Shown in pieces: positions 38,008 through 45,847 of a DNA stretch of 45,944 nt (position 1 is its first letter; each line of letters starts with the position of its first letter). Origin of the DNA: Sphingopyxis sp. KK2 (GTDB lineage: Bacteria; Pseudomonadota; Alphaproteobacteria; Sphingomonadales; Sphingomonadaceae); assembly GCF_001990265.1 (NCBI RefSeq), contig NZ_LYVN01000016.1, positions 1 to 45,944 on the forward strand. Reading direction: 5' to 3'. Under the pieces are notes generated by a model. It was not told the origin of the DNA and did not search any database. It worked only from the letters and a program-made list of their open reading frames with translations. Position numbers and translations under genes: made by a program.

Positions 38008-39798
38008 TCAGTCGCGTCGCCACTCCGGCCGCGTCATTCCGACGAAGCGGTCGCCGAGCCCGCGGGCGTTGCGCGTCAATATGTCGCGCAGCGTCCGCGT
38101 CGCCTCGATCGCCTCGAGCCCCTTGGCGGTGAAGGCAAGCGCGCGGTTGGCCGGATCGCCATAGACGTGCCGGCTGAGCAGCGGGTTGGTCAGCGCCTGT
38201 GAAAAGGCATCCATCGCCACCATCGCCAATATGAGGTCGGGCAGTGGGCCATTGTGTTCGACCGGCTCGGCGAACAGGCCGACATAGAATTCCACATTGT
38301 CGACTTGGCCGTAGAGTGCTTCCAATTCGCTGGCGAGAGCCTTGCGCCGCGCGTCCTCGGCCGCATTCTTGCTCTTGCCGACGATGTCGCGAAAACTCTC
38401 GGCGCGGTCGAGTCCCATCGCGTCGCGATAGGCGTTATAGCCGTCGATATGGTTGGTGCGCGCCTGTTCGACGGCCTTGGTTTCGGCGCGGATCAGGAAG
38501 CTCGCCGAATTGTGCAACCCCAGCCGCATCGCCTGGTTCGCCGAAATCTCGGCGAAAGCGGTCGCCAGCCCGTCGCGCACCACCAGCCGGTTGTCGAGCA
38601 GCAGCGCGCCGCCGGGGATCGTCGCCGTACCCCATTTCAGATTTTCGGGCACCAGCGAATGCCAGCGATACAGCAGGCTGAATTCGGCGGTCATCCAGTT
38701 GGGGCGGTTCCAATGGGCTTTCCAAGCGACCTCGGGATCGGCGCGAAAGCGGAAGGACGAGGTGTTGATGTGGTTGATATATTCTTCGACCACGATCTTG
38801 ATGAACATGAAGATCAGGATGTTGCGTGCGATCTGGAAAACGCGCTCGTCGTCCCAGCCGGAGTTCTGCGCCTCCAGCAGTCCCGCCATCCGGTTGTGTT
38901 CACGCAGGAACAGCGTGTTGACCATCGTCACCTGGGGCGACGCATTGGCGCGGTCGCCGCCCACCGCGAACAGCGATCGTCGGCCGTCGGGCGTGGCATG
39001 GTCGAGCCCGAGCGGCGGGTCGAGGATCTGGCTGCCGTCATCGGCCAGGAAATGCGGATCGATGCTGCCGTCGTCGCGGTGGAGATAGGGGGGCCATTCC
39101 TCGCCGCCGATCACCTGCGTCTTCAGCCGGCCCTTGCGTCCCGCGCCCTCGCTGCGCAGCCGCAGGACGTCGGTCTGGCGCCGATTGCGCCCGTAAAGCG
39201 GGCTGAGGTCGATTTCATGGTTGCTGGTGGTTCGCCGCCGGTTCGTCAACGCGTCGTTGTTCGAAATCTGAGTACGGATGAAGCCGTCGGTCAGATATTG
39301 CGCAAAGGCCGGAAACAGACAGGTCGATTTGGCGCAGGGGCGCTGGCCCTCGGGGCCGGGCCGGAACAATTCGGCGACGCGTTCCTCGGGCGGGCGCCGC
39401 GTCCCCATCGCCTCGGCATCGGGGTAGCGCCTCGCGGGCAGCAAGCGGGCGTTGTAGCTGCGGTCGGTCAGCCCGTCCCAGCAGATGTAATCGTAGCGCG
39501 TGCTCCACGGGTGGGGGCGATTGCGTGCCTTGTCGACCAACTTGTCGATCAGGAACTCATTGACCTCGCTGCGACCCGCCACCGCGGTGAAGGCACCCAA
39601 TGCCAAATCTTCGAGAAAAGAACCCACGTCGCTCTCCATATCCAGTAATCGGGATAGTCTGGACTTGGCGAGCGGCGATGCATCAAGGACGCCCGTTGCA
39701 GCGACCGGCGTTCTGTTCTTGCCCTGCTGTGAAGCGGGACGACTCTTATACACGAAAAACGGGCGCCCCGCACCGCCAATCGACGGGCGGCGCGCCAT
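38008..39798 (-). CDS. Haem peroxidase/dioxygenase related to prostaglandin H synthase (cyclooxygenase-like)
   Basis: A 596-residue protein (543 if begun at Met54, ATG 39639). It follows animal cyclooxygenase through nearly the whole catalytic domain: DGLTDRSYNARLLPA, FAQYLTDGFIRT, EIDLSPLYGRN, LFLREHNRMAGLLEA, KIVVEEYINHI and EFSLLYRWHSLVPE. In the last, Tyr377 and His380 match the COX catalytic tyrosine (Tyr385) and proximal haem histidine (His388). The distal FAQHFTH of COX is FAQYLTD here: Gln167 is kept but the distal histidine position is Asp171, so peroxidase activity may differ. Predicted to oxygenate unsaturated fatty acids. It lies three bases after the DUF2855 stop if the first ATG is used. 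Confidence 0.85.
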   Translation of the reverse strand: MARRPSIGGAGRPFFVYKSRPASQQGKNRTPVAATGVLDASPLAKSRLSRLLDMESDVGSFLEDLALGAFTAVAGRSEVNEFLIDKLVDKARNRPHPWSTRYDYICWDGLTDRSYNARLLPARRYPDAEAMGTRRPPEERVAELFRPGPEGQRPCAKSTCLFPAFAQYLTDGFIRTQISNNDALTNRRRTTSNHEIDLSPLYGRNRRQTDVLRLRSEGAGRKGRLKTQVIGGEEWPPYLHRDDGSIDPHFLADDGSQILDPPLGLDHATPDGRRSLFAVGGDRANASPQVTMVNTLFLREHNRMAGLLEAQNSGWDDERVFQIARNILIFMFIKIVVEEYINHINTSSFRFRADPEVAWKAHWNRPNWMTAEFSLLYRWHSLVPENLKWGTATIPGGALLLDNRLVVRDGLATAFAEISANQAMRLGLHNSASFLIRAETKAVEQARTNHIDGYNAYRDAMGLDRAESFRDIVGKSKNAAEDARRKALASELEALYGQVDNVEFYVGLFAEPVEHNGPLPDLILAMVAMDAFSQALTNPLLSRHVYGDPANRALAFTAKGLEAIEATRTLRDILTRNARGLGDRFVGMTRPEWRRD

Positions 39799-39801
39799 GG
39801 C

Positions 39802-40911
39802 TCAGCCCGGCAAGACGACGATCCCCGCCTTGGGGTCGGTGCGGCCCGACAACATGTCCTGATAGGCGCCGAGCGCCGCTTCGCCGCCGCGGCGCTTGTC
39901 GATCGTCGCGATCCGCAGCGCGACATCCATGAAGGCGAGCCAGGCCGCGGCGATCTTCTGCCCGAAGGCGGCGCCGCCCCAGTCGGCGATGCGCTTCTGG
40001 CTGCGGCCGGGGGCGAAGAAGCCCTGCCGTTCGGGACCCGGAAGGCCTGCATCGTCGGCCTGCGCATCCCAATGCGACTTGCCGACGATGATCGAGGCCT
40101 TGAGGTTGCTGCCGAAATGGCTGTGGACCGCGCGCGTCACCGCGCCATTGCCCGCCATGTCGACGAGCGCCGCGGGTGTAGCGGCGTTAAGCGTCATGAT
40201 CTGGTCATAGCTGATGACGCGGTCGTAAATGCCCTGTGCCGCCAGCGCATCGACGTTGGCGGCGCTGGTCAGCCCGATCGTTTCGGGGCGATGCCCGGGC
40301 CGCTGCGCAAGCGAAAAGCCCAGCCCGATCGCGGTCTTGCTCGACGCGCTGGCGATCAGAATCTGCTGGACGCCATAGTCGCCCTCATCCTCGAACTGGT
40401 CGGCGATCAGCCAGCCGGTGAGGAAGAGCGGGCGGAACACCGGCCAATAATCATGGTCGGCGGCGCGATAGTCGTGCAGCGCCTCGACGCGCTGATACTG
40501 GTTGTAAATCGGGGGCAGGGTGGTGCGGCGCGGCGTGACATCGGTAAAGCCGCCAGGTCCGGCGTTGCCGACGTTGAGCACCGCATGGCTCGCCATCGGA
40601 TAATAGCCATAGAAGGTCTCGCCGACCGCGACGCCCTCGGCGGTGCTTTCGGTCACCGTCGCAAAGCCCCAGACCGGCAGGCGGCCGGGCGTGCCGCGCT
40701 CGGCGAAGAAATCCCAATAGCCCTGATCGTTCCCGAACAGCCCGGCGGGCTTGCCGAACACCGCATAGGTGATGTTGTTGGCGGTCATCGCATAGCTGCC
40801 GATGGCCACGCGGACCTGCCCCGGCGCCAACGGCGCGGCGGGATCGGCGACCAATTCGGCGCGCGCAATATCGTCGCGATCGATATCGATCGCCCATCCG
40901 GTTTCATTCAT
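39802..40911 (-). CDS. DUF2855 family protein (MDR-like fold)
   Basis: A 369-residue protein matching the DUF2855 family by its NNITYAVFGK and PVWGFATVTEST region. The N-terminus PLAPGQVRVAIGSYAMTANNI resembles the GroES-like domain of medium-chain dehydrogenases, and a Rossmann-like segment QQILIASASSKTAIGLGF follows at the position where those enzymes bind NADP. No zinc ligands are evident. Reaction unknown; reduction of an enone is a guess from the fold. It is on the same strand as the cyclooxygenase-like gene and ends three bases before its first ATG, so they are probably an operon. Confidence 0.8.
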   Translation of the reverse strand: MNETGWAIDIDRDDIARAELVADPAAPLAPGQVRVAIGSYAMTANNITYAVFGKPAGLFGNDQGYWDFFAERGTPGRLPVWGFATVTESTAEGVAVGETFYGYYPMASHAVLNVGNAGPGGFTDVTPRRTTLPPIYNQYQRVEALHDYRAADHDYWPVFRPLFLTGWLIADQFEDEGDYGVQQILIASASSKTAIGLGFSLAQRPGHRPETIGLTSAANVDALAAQGIYDRVISYDQIMTLNAATPAALVDMAGNGAVTRAVHSHFGSNLKASIIVGKSHWDAQADDAGLPGPERQGFFAPGRSQKRIADWGGAAFGQKIAAAWLAFMDVALRIATIDKRRGGEAALGAYQDMLSGRTDPKAGIVVLPG

Positions 40912-40967
40912 GTGCGGACCCCTCCGGCTGCTTGCCCGCGAACGCGGGATGGCGGATATACATACAG

Positions 40968-41342
40968 ATGAGCAGGCCCCTGACAATCGCGGTCAAACGC
41001 ATCCACGATGCCGCAGCGGAATCCGACGGCGCGCGCTTCCTCGTCGACCGTCTTTGGCCGCGCGGCGTGTCGAAGGAGAAGGCGGCGCTGACTGCCTGGC
41101 TGAAGCCGCTCTCGCCGAGCGATCGCTTGCGCAAGGCCTATCATGGCGCGACCGCCGAATCGGACGAGGCGTGGGATGCGTTCCGCACCGATTATTTCGC
41201 CGAGCTCGATGCCGGGAACGAGGAAGTGCAGGCGGCGCTGGCGGTGCTCGACGCGGCGGGGGACGCGACTTTGCTCTATGCCGCGAAGGACCCCGACCGG
41301 AACAATGCGGTCGCGCTGCGCGAATGGCTCGACCGCCGCTAG
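40968..41342 (+). CDS. DUF488 family protein
   Basis: A 124-residue protein with the DUF488 signature: AVKRIHDAA, ARFLVDRLWPRGVSKEKAAL, and a late LLYAAKDPDRNNAVAL. Its function is not known. The start ATG 40968 gives the family N-terminus. It is divergent from DUF2855 across a 56-base gap containing a short palindrome (CCCGCG/CGCGGG at 40935-40948). Its stop overlaps the convergent VIT-family gene by four bases. Confidence 0.85.
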   Translation: MSRPLTIAVKRIHDAAAESDGARFLVDRLWPRGVSKEKAALTAWLKPLSPSDRLRKAYHGATAESDEAWDAFRTDYFAELDAGNEEVQAALAVLDAAGDATLLYAAKDPDRNNAVALREWLDRR

Positions 41343-42028
41343 CCGACCGTCGTCCCCAGCAGCGATCCGATCGCGATCGTCGCCGCCATCGCCATCGCGC
41401 CCCAGAATGTCACGCGCACCACCGGGCGCAGCATCGGCGCCTGTCCGACCCGGGCACCCAGCGCGCCGAGGATCGCGAGAAAGATGAGCGACGCTGCCGA
41501 TACGGTGAAGGGCAGCGATTCGCCGCGATCGACCAGCACCATCGCCAGCGGCAGCGCCGCCCCGACCGAAAAGCTCGCCGCCGAAGCCACTGCCGCCTGC
41601 CCCGGCCGCGCGATCGCCGCGTCGGTCATGCCGAGTTCGTCGCGCAGATGCGTGTCGAGTGCGTCGTGCGCGGTGAGCTGCACCGCGACCTGCTCGGCGA
41701 GCGCGCGGTCGAGCCCGCGCTGCTCGTAGATTTGCGTCAGCTCCTCGAGCTCGAACTCGGGATCGGCGGCGAGGTGGCGCTTCTCAAGCTCGACATCGGC
41801 CTTTTCGGCATCGCCCTGCGAACTCACCGACACATATTCGCCCGCCGCCATCGACATCGCGCCGGCGACGAGACCGGCGGTGCCGGTGACGAGGATCGAC
41901 GAGGAACTCGCGCCTGCCGCCGCGACCCCTGCGATCAGGCTCGCGGTCGAAACGATCCCGTCATTCGCCCCGAGGATCGCGGCGCGCAGCCAGCCAATCC
42001 GGGTAACGGCATGGGTTTCCTCGTGCAT
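41339..42028 (-). CDS. VIT/CCC1-family Fe/Mn transporter
   Basis: A 229-residue membrane protein of the vacuolar iron transporter family. The starting segment LRAAILGANDGIVSTASLIAGVAAAG is diagnostic. There are about five hydrophobic helices, with a central acidic helical part containing EKADVELEKRHLAADPEFELEELTQIYEQRG (start and end only cited) where metal-binding residues lie. It exports or stores Fe2+ or Mn2+ across the inner membrane. It ends against the DUF488 gene and starts 12 bases from the VapC-like gene. Confidence 0.93.
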   Translation of the reverse strand: MHEETHAVTRIGWLRAAILGANDGIVSTASLIAGVAAAGASSSSILVTGTAGLVAGAMSMAAGEYVSVSSQGDAEKADVELEKRHLAADPEFELEELTQIYEQRGLDRALAEQVAVQLTAHDALDTHLRDELGMTDAAIARPGQAAVASAASFSVGAALPLAMVLVDRGESLPFTVSAASLIFLAILGALGARVGQAPMLRPVVRVTFWGAMAMAATIAIGSLLGTTVG

Positions 42029-42040
42029 GCGCTGGCTCCC

Positions 42041-42427
42041 CTACCAGAAGCGAATGACGCCGAACTGGTCGAACAGCTTCTCGTTCGACACTAGCGAATA
42101 TTGCTCGATCTGTGCCTGGGCGATCAAAATGCGATCGAACGGATCGCGATGCTCGAAGGGCAGCAAGCCTGCTAGGCTGGCGTGCGCGACCGTGATGGGC
42201 AACTGGCCAAAGCCGAAACCCGCGATCACGATCTCGAATCGCTTGGCCAGTTCGTCCGCGCCTTCCAGCTTGCCAATTCGGAACTTGATCGCGACCTCGA
42301 TGGCCGACACCGCGCTGATCCAGATGTGATTGTCCGCATCCTCAATGGCGGCCCGCACAGCTTTCGGCAATTTTTCCGGCTCGTTGGCGGCCCAGATCAG
42401 CGCGTGCGTGTCGAGCAAAAGGTTCAT
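42041..42427 (-). CDS. PIN-domain toxin (VapC-like)
   Basis: A 128-residue PIN protein, probably a ribonuclease toxin. The acidic active-site residues are visible: Asp6 in LLLDTHALIW, Glu44 in SAIEVAIK, Asp95 and Asp98 in HRDPFDRIL. The family LDTHALIW start and the ending SNEKLFDQFGV are as in VapC/PIN proteins paired with Phd-type antitoxins. The ATG 42427 overlaps the antitoxin stop by three to four bases. The base composition is a little lower in GC than neighbours. Confidence 0.92.
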   Translation of the reverse strand: MNLLLDTHALIWAANEPEKLPKAVRAAIEDADNHIWISAVSAIEVAIKFRIGKLEGADELAKRFEIVIAGFGFGQLPITVAHASLAGLLPFEHRDPFDRILIAQAQIEQYSLVSNEKLFDQFGVIRFW

Positions 42428-42681
42428 CGCGCCTCGGTCGCGCCTTCGCCGTTCCACAATGCCAAATCCTCGTCGGGCAGGGGATCCCAAAACCCCCTGT
42501 CGAGATCGATTTTGCCTTTCAACGTTCCCAGAACGCGCTTCGCTTTCGGCGGTGCGTTCACCGGCATCAGCTTGACCACGGGTTCCTTGCCGCGCGCGAT
42601 CGTCACTTCCTCGCCGGCGAGGACGCGCGCGATCAGGCGCGACAGGTGCGTTTTGGCTTCATGGATGGTGACGACGGTCAT
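42424..42681 (-). CDS. Phd/YefM-type antitoxin
   Basis: An 85-residue antitoxin with the Phd-type N-terminal DNA-binding domain (VTIHEAKTHLSRLIARVLAG, EEVTIARGKEPVVKL). The acidic tail with WDPLPDEDLALWNGE should bind the toxin. It precedes the VapC-like toxin by overlapping codons, the usual order. A perfect palindrome lies six bases upstream of its start, and it probably represses its own operon there. Confidence 0.93.
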   Translation of the reverse strand: MTVVTIHEAKTHLSRLIARVLAGEEVTIARGKEPVVKLMPVNAPPKAKRVLGTLKGKIDLDRGFWDPLPDEDLALWNGEGATEAR

Positions 42682-42687
42682 GCCATA

Positions 42688-42715
42688 GACTTAGCTAAGT
42701 CACATAACTAAGTCA
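42688..42715 (-). promoter_or_regulatory. Toxin-antitoxin operator: palindrome and repeated half-site
   Basis: GACTTAG-CTAAGTC (42688-42701) is a perfect 14-bp palindrome, and the half-site CTAAGTCA occurs at 42695-42702 and again at 42708-42715 (13-base spacing). This cluster precedes the antitoxin ATG and is probably the binding site for antitoxin/toxin autoregulation. Confidence 0.6.
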
Positions 42716-43633
42716 ATATTGCAGCACCAGTCCCGGCCGCGCCCAGCGCGTCTTCACCAGCCGCCCGGTCCCCGACAGGGTTATATAGGCGTCCCGCATG
42801 TCCGCGCCGCCAAAGGCGATGTTGGTCGTGAAAATATCGTCGGTCGCGACGAACTCGACCAGTTCGCCTTCGGGCGAGACGACCGAAACCCCGCATTCGC
42901 CGATCGTTGCGACGCAGATATTGCCGCTCGCCTCCATCGCGAGACTGTCGAAGAATTTATAGCCGGCGGGGCGATAGAGCGGGATGCCGGGGCCACCGGG
43001 TCCCGCATCGGGGGCGACCTTGCCCGGCGCGGTGATGTTGAATTTCATCAGGCGGCAGGTGTAGGTTTCGGCGGCGTAGAGTGCGCTCCCGTCGGGCGAC
43101 AGGCCGACGCCATTGGGGTTGTTCGACGGGAAAATCACTTCCTCGATGAAGCTGCCGTCGGCCTTGGCGTAGAAGATGCCGACGATGTCGTGGCAGCGCT
43201 TTTCATAATCGACCTTGCCATGGTCGGTGAACCAGAAGCCGCCGTGCGCGTCGAACATGATGTCGTTGGGACCGCGCAAGGTGACGCCATGGTCGCCCGA
43301 TTTGTACAGCGTCTCGACCGCGCCGGTGTCGATGTCGATGCGCTCGATCCGCCCGCCCGAATAGTCGCTCGCGATGCCATGCGGCGCCAGATAGCCGTTC
43401 GATTCGACATAGTTGAAGCCGCCGTTGTTGCAGCAATAAAGCTTGCCGTCGGGTCCGATGGCGAGGCCGTTCGGGCCGCCGCCGGGGGTGGCGATCACCG
43501 CTTTCCGGCCGCCGGGCCAGCAGCGCGTGATCCGGCCCGATTCGATCTCGACGACGATAACGCTGCCGTCCTCCATCACCACCGGCGCCTCGGGAAAGCG
43601 CAATCCATCGGCGATCAGTTCAAACTCGGCCAT
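42713..43633 (-). CDS. SMP-30/gluconolactonase-family protein
   Basis: A 306-residue six-bladed beta-propeller. The metal-binding residues of the family are visible: Glu in LRFPEAPVV, Asn in RGPNDIMFDAHGGFWFTD, and Asn/Asp in NNPNGVGLSPDGSALYAAET. It probably hydrolyses a sugar lactone or related ester. It stands next to the toxin-antitoxin unit; its 3' end touches the operator. The 2OG oxygenase gene is divergent, 46 bases away. Confidence 0.9.
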   Translation of the reverse strand: MAEFELIADGLRFPEAPVVMEDGSVIVVEIESGRITRCWPGGRKAVIATPGGGPNGLAIGPDGKLYCCNNGGFNYVESNGYLAPHGIASDYSGGRIERIDIDTGAVETLYKSGDHGVTLRGPNDIMFDAHGGFWFTDHGKVDYEKRCHDIVGIFYAKADGSFIEEVIFPSNNPNGVGLSPDGSALYAAETYTCRLMKFNITAPGKVAPDAGPGGPGIPLYRPAGYKFFDSLAMEASGNICVATIGECGVSVVSPEGELVEFVATDDIFTTNIAFGGADMRDAYITLSGTGRLVKTRWARPGLVLQY

Positions 43634-43679
43634 CCTCGTCTCCCTTGCTCTCAGTCATTCGCTGTGCTTTGCGGCCATC

Positions 43680-44279
43680 ATGCCCGTTCGTTCGCTCTTC
43701 GCCAGCCTTTTCTACGAAGCCGATATCGGCTCTCCCGACCTGCTCGAAGAGCTGGAGGAGAGCAGCCGCCTGTTCGCCGAGGAGGATGGCGCGGGCCGAC
43801 GCTGGAGCCGCGAGCATGGCTATAAGGGCTACACCAGCTACGCGAGCCTCGGCGACCTGCCCGAACGCGACCCGGCCTTCCACGATCTGAAACGCCTGCT
43901 CGACAAGGAGGTAAAGGCCTTTGCCAAAGCGGCGCATTTCGACCTCGCCAAGCCGCTGAAGCTCGACAGCCTGTGGGTCAATATCCTGAGACCCGGCGGC
44001 ACCCACAGCGGGCATATCCACCCGCACAGCATCGTGTCGGGCACTTTCTACGTCACCGTCCCGCCGGGGTCCGGCGCACTCAAGCTCGAGGACCCGCGCC
44101 TCGCGATGCTGATGGCGGCGCCGGGGCGCACCGACGACGCGCCCGAGCATCTGTTGCCCTTCGTCTATGCGCAGCCCGCGGCGGGCCGCGTGTTCCTGTG
44201 GGAAAGCTGGCTGCGGCACGAGGTGATGCCCAATGCCGGCAAGGGCGAACGCATCAGCATCAGCTTTAACTATCGCTGA
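43680..44279 (+). CDS. 2OG-Fe(II) oxygenase-like protein (TIGR02466 type)
   Basis: A 199-residue protein with a jelly-roll region typical of 2OG-Fe(II) oxygenases. Possible iron ligands are HSGHIHPHSIVSGTFYV and the later SWLRHEVMPNAG, with Arg in GERISISFNYR expected to bind 2-oxoglutarate. TIGR02466 proteins have no confirmed reaction. The ATG 43680 is chosen for the family start VRSLFASLFYEADIG. It is divergent from the lactonase and is followed by the dehydrogenase. Confidence 0.85.
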   Translation: MPVRSLFASLFYEADIGSPDLLEELEESSRLFAEEDGAGRRWSREHGYKGYTSYASLGDLPERDPAFHDLKRLLDKEVKAFAKAAHFDLAKPLKLDSLWVNILRPGGTHSGHIHPHSIVSGTFYVTVPPGSGALKLEDPRLAMLMAAPGRTDDAPEHLLPFVYAQPAAGRVFLWESWLRHEVMPNAGKGERISISFNYR

Positions 44280-44287
44280 GGGCGACT

Positions 44288-44315
44288 ATATGGGCGGCAT
44301 CCTCTTGCGCCCATA
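44288..44315. repeat. Short inverted repeat before the dehydrogenase gene
   Basis: TATGGGCG (44288-44295) and CGCCCATA (44308-44315) are perfect reverse complements around a 12-base loop, lying between the oxygenase stop and the dehydrogenase ATG. It may act as a leader stem or as a terminator of the upstream transcript. Confidence 0.45.
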
Positions 44316-44325
44316 AGGACCCCCC

Positions 44326-45765
44326 ATGACCGACACCGCGACCTACGACGCCGACCTCCAGCTTTTCATCGCCGGCGCCTGGCGGAGCGGCGAGGGACGC
44401 GAGGCGCGGCCGGTGTTCAATCCAGCCACCGCGGGCACGATCGCCGAACTGCCAGTGGCGACCGCCGCCGACCTCGACGAGGCGCTCGCCGCAGCCGAGC
44501 GCGGCTGGCCCACATGGCGCGCCAAGACCCCCGACGAGCGCGCCGCGCTGATGCACAAGGCCGCAGGCCTCATCCGCGAACGCGTCGAGCATATCGCAAC
44601 GCTGCTGACGCTCGAACAGGGCAAGCCGATCGGCGAGGCGCGCGGTGAGGTGCTGTCGGCGGCCGGGCTGCTCGCCTATTTCGCCGAACAGGGCAAGCGC
44701 ATCGAGGGCCGGGTGCTCCAGCGCCCGCTCGGCCAGCGCGCGATGGTCACCAAGCATCCCGTCGGTCCGGTCGCGGGTTTCAGCCCCTGGAACTTCCCGG
44801 TCAATCTGATGGTCAAGAAAATCGCCCCCGCGCTCGCCGCCGGCTGCGTGGTGATTGCCAAGGCGCCCGAGGAGACCCCGGGCTGCACCAGCGCGATCAT
44901 GCGCTGCCTGATCGACGCGGGCATCCCCGGCGACGCGGTCCAGCTCGTCTATGGCGACCCCGACATGATCAGCCGGCATCTGCTGGCCAGCCCGGTGATC
45001 CGCAAGGTCAGCTTCACCGGCTCGACCGCGGTCGGCAAGCATCTGATGAAGCTCGCCGCCGACCGTGCGCAGCGCATCACCATGGAACTGGGCGGCCACG
45101 CCCCGGTGCTGATCTTCGACGATTGCGACCTCGAGGCGACGCTCGACAAGGTCGTGTGGCAAAAGTTCCGCAACGCCGGCCAGGTCTGCATCTCGCCGAC
45201 GCGCTTCTATGTCCAGCAGGGCATCTATGACGCGTTCGTGAAGGGCTTCGCCGAACGGACGGCGAAGGTGAAGATCGGCAGCGGCCTCGACGCTGACACG
45301 CAGATGGGCCCGCTCGCCAACGCGCGCCGCATCCCGGCATTGGAGGCGTTGGTTGCCGACGCCAAAGCTAAGGGCGCGCGCGTCATCGCGGGCGGCGAGG
45401 CGACCGGCAACGGCTATTTCTTCCAGCCGACCGCGATCGCCGACGTGCCGATCGAGGCCGATGCGATGAACAACGAACCCTTCGGCCCGATGGCGCTGAT
45501 CCGCCCCTTCGGCACCGAGGAGGAGGCGCTCGAGCAGGCGAACCGGCTGCCCTATGGCCTCGCGGCGTTCGCCTTCACCGAGAATGGCCGCCGCATCAAC
45601 CGCATCGTCGATGCGATCGAAAGCGGCATGGTCGGGGTCAACAGCTTCGTCATCTCGACGCTCGACATGCCGTTCGGCGGAATCAAGGAATCGGGCTTCG
45701 GCAGCGAGAGCGGCCCCGAAGGGCTCGACGGCTATCTCGTCACCAAGGCGGTGCATATCTACTAG
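44326..45765 (+). CDS. NAD(P)-dependent aldehyde dehydrogenase, succinate-semialdehyde type
   Basis: A 479-residue aldehyde dehydrogenase. The active-site Cys288 is in NAGQVCISPTRFYV, the general base Glu254 in TMELGGHAP, and the cofactor motif FTGSTAVGKHL is complete. The PWNFPVNLMVKKIAPALAAG segment fits the succinate-semialdehyde dehydrogenase group. It oxidises an aldehyde to an acid with NAD(P)+. The substrate is inferred from the family and not proven. A palindromic terminator follows the stop. Confidence 0.93.
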   Translation: MTDTATYDADLQLFIAGAWRSGEGREARPVFNPATAGTIAELPVATAADLDEALAAAERGWPTWRAKTPDERAALMHKAAGLIRERVEHIATLLTLEQGKPIGEARGEVLSAAGLLAYFAEQGKRIEGRVLQRPLGQRAMVTKHPVGPVAGFSPWNFPVNLMVKKIAPALAAGCVVIAKAPEETPGCTSAIMRCLIDAGIPGDAVQLVYGDPDMISRHLLASPVIRKVSFTGSTAVGKHLMKLAADRAQRITMELGGHAPVLIFDDCDLEATLDKVVWQKFRNAGQVCISPTRFYVQQGIYDAFVKGFAERTAKVKIGSGLDADTQMGPLANARRIPALEALVADAKAKGARVIAGGEATGNGYFFQPTAIADVPIEADAMNNEPFGPMALIRPFGTEEEALEQANRLPYGLAAFAFTENGRRINRIVDAIESGMVGVNSFVISTLDMPFGGIKESGFGSESGPEGLDGYLVTKAVHIY

Positions 45766-45770
45766 AACTC

Positions 45771-45845
45771 GTCGCCCCCGCGAAGGCGGGGGCCGCTGGC
45801 AAGGTAGCGCAAGGCCGAGTGCGGCCCCGCCTTCGCGGGGGCGAC
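45771..45845. terminator. Long near-perfect palindrome between convergent genes
   Basis: The left arm GTCGCCCCCGCGAAGGCGGG (45771-45790 and on to 45796) pairs with the right arm ending GCCTTCGCGGGGGCGAC (45821-45845), with a single extra base. It lies between the dehydrogenase stop and the convergent SDR stop, so it can end both transcripts, and it resembles a dispersed intergenic repeat of sphingomonads. Confidence 0.75.
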
Positions 45846-45847
45846 GG

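Noticed and set aside
40935..40948. CCCGCG/CGCGGG hairpin upstream of DUF488 as a terminator or operator
   Set aside because: The stem is only six pairs with no T run and is expected by chance in GC-rich DNA.
44266..45756. 496-codon open frame opposite the aldehyde dehydrogenase
   Set aside because: It is the shadow of a gene with intact catalytic Cys and Glu motifs.
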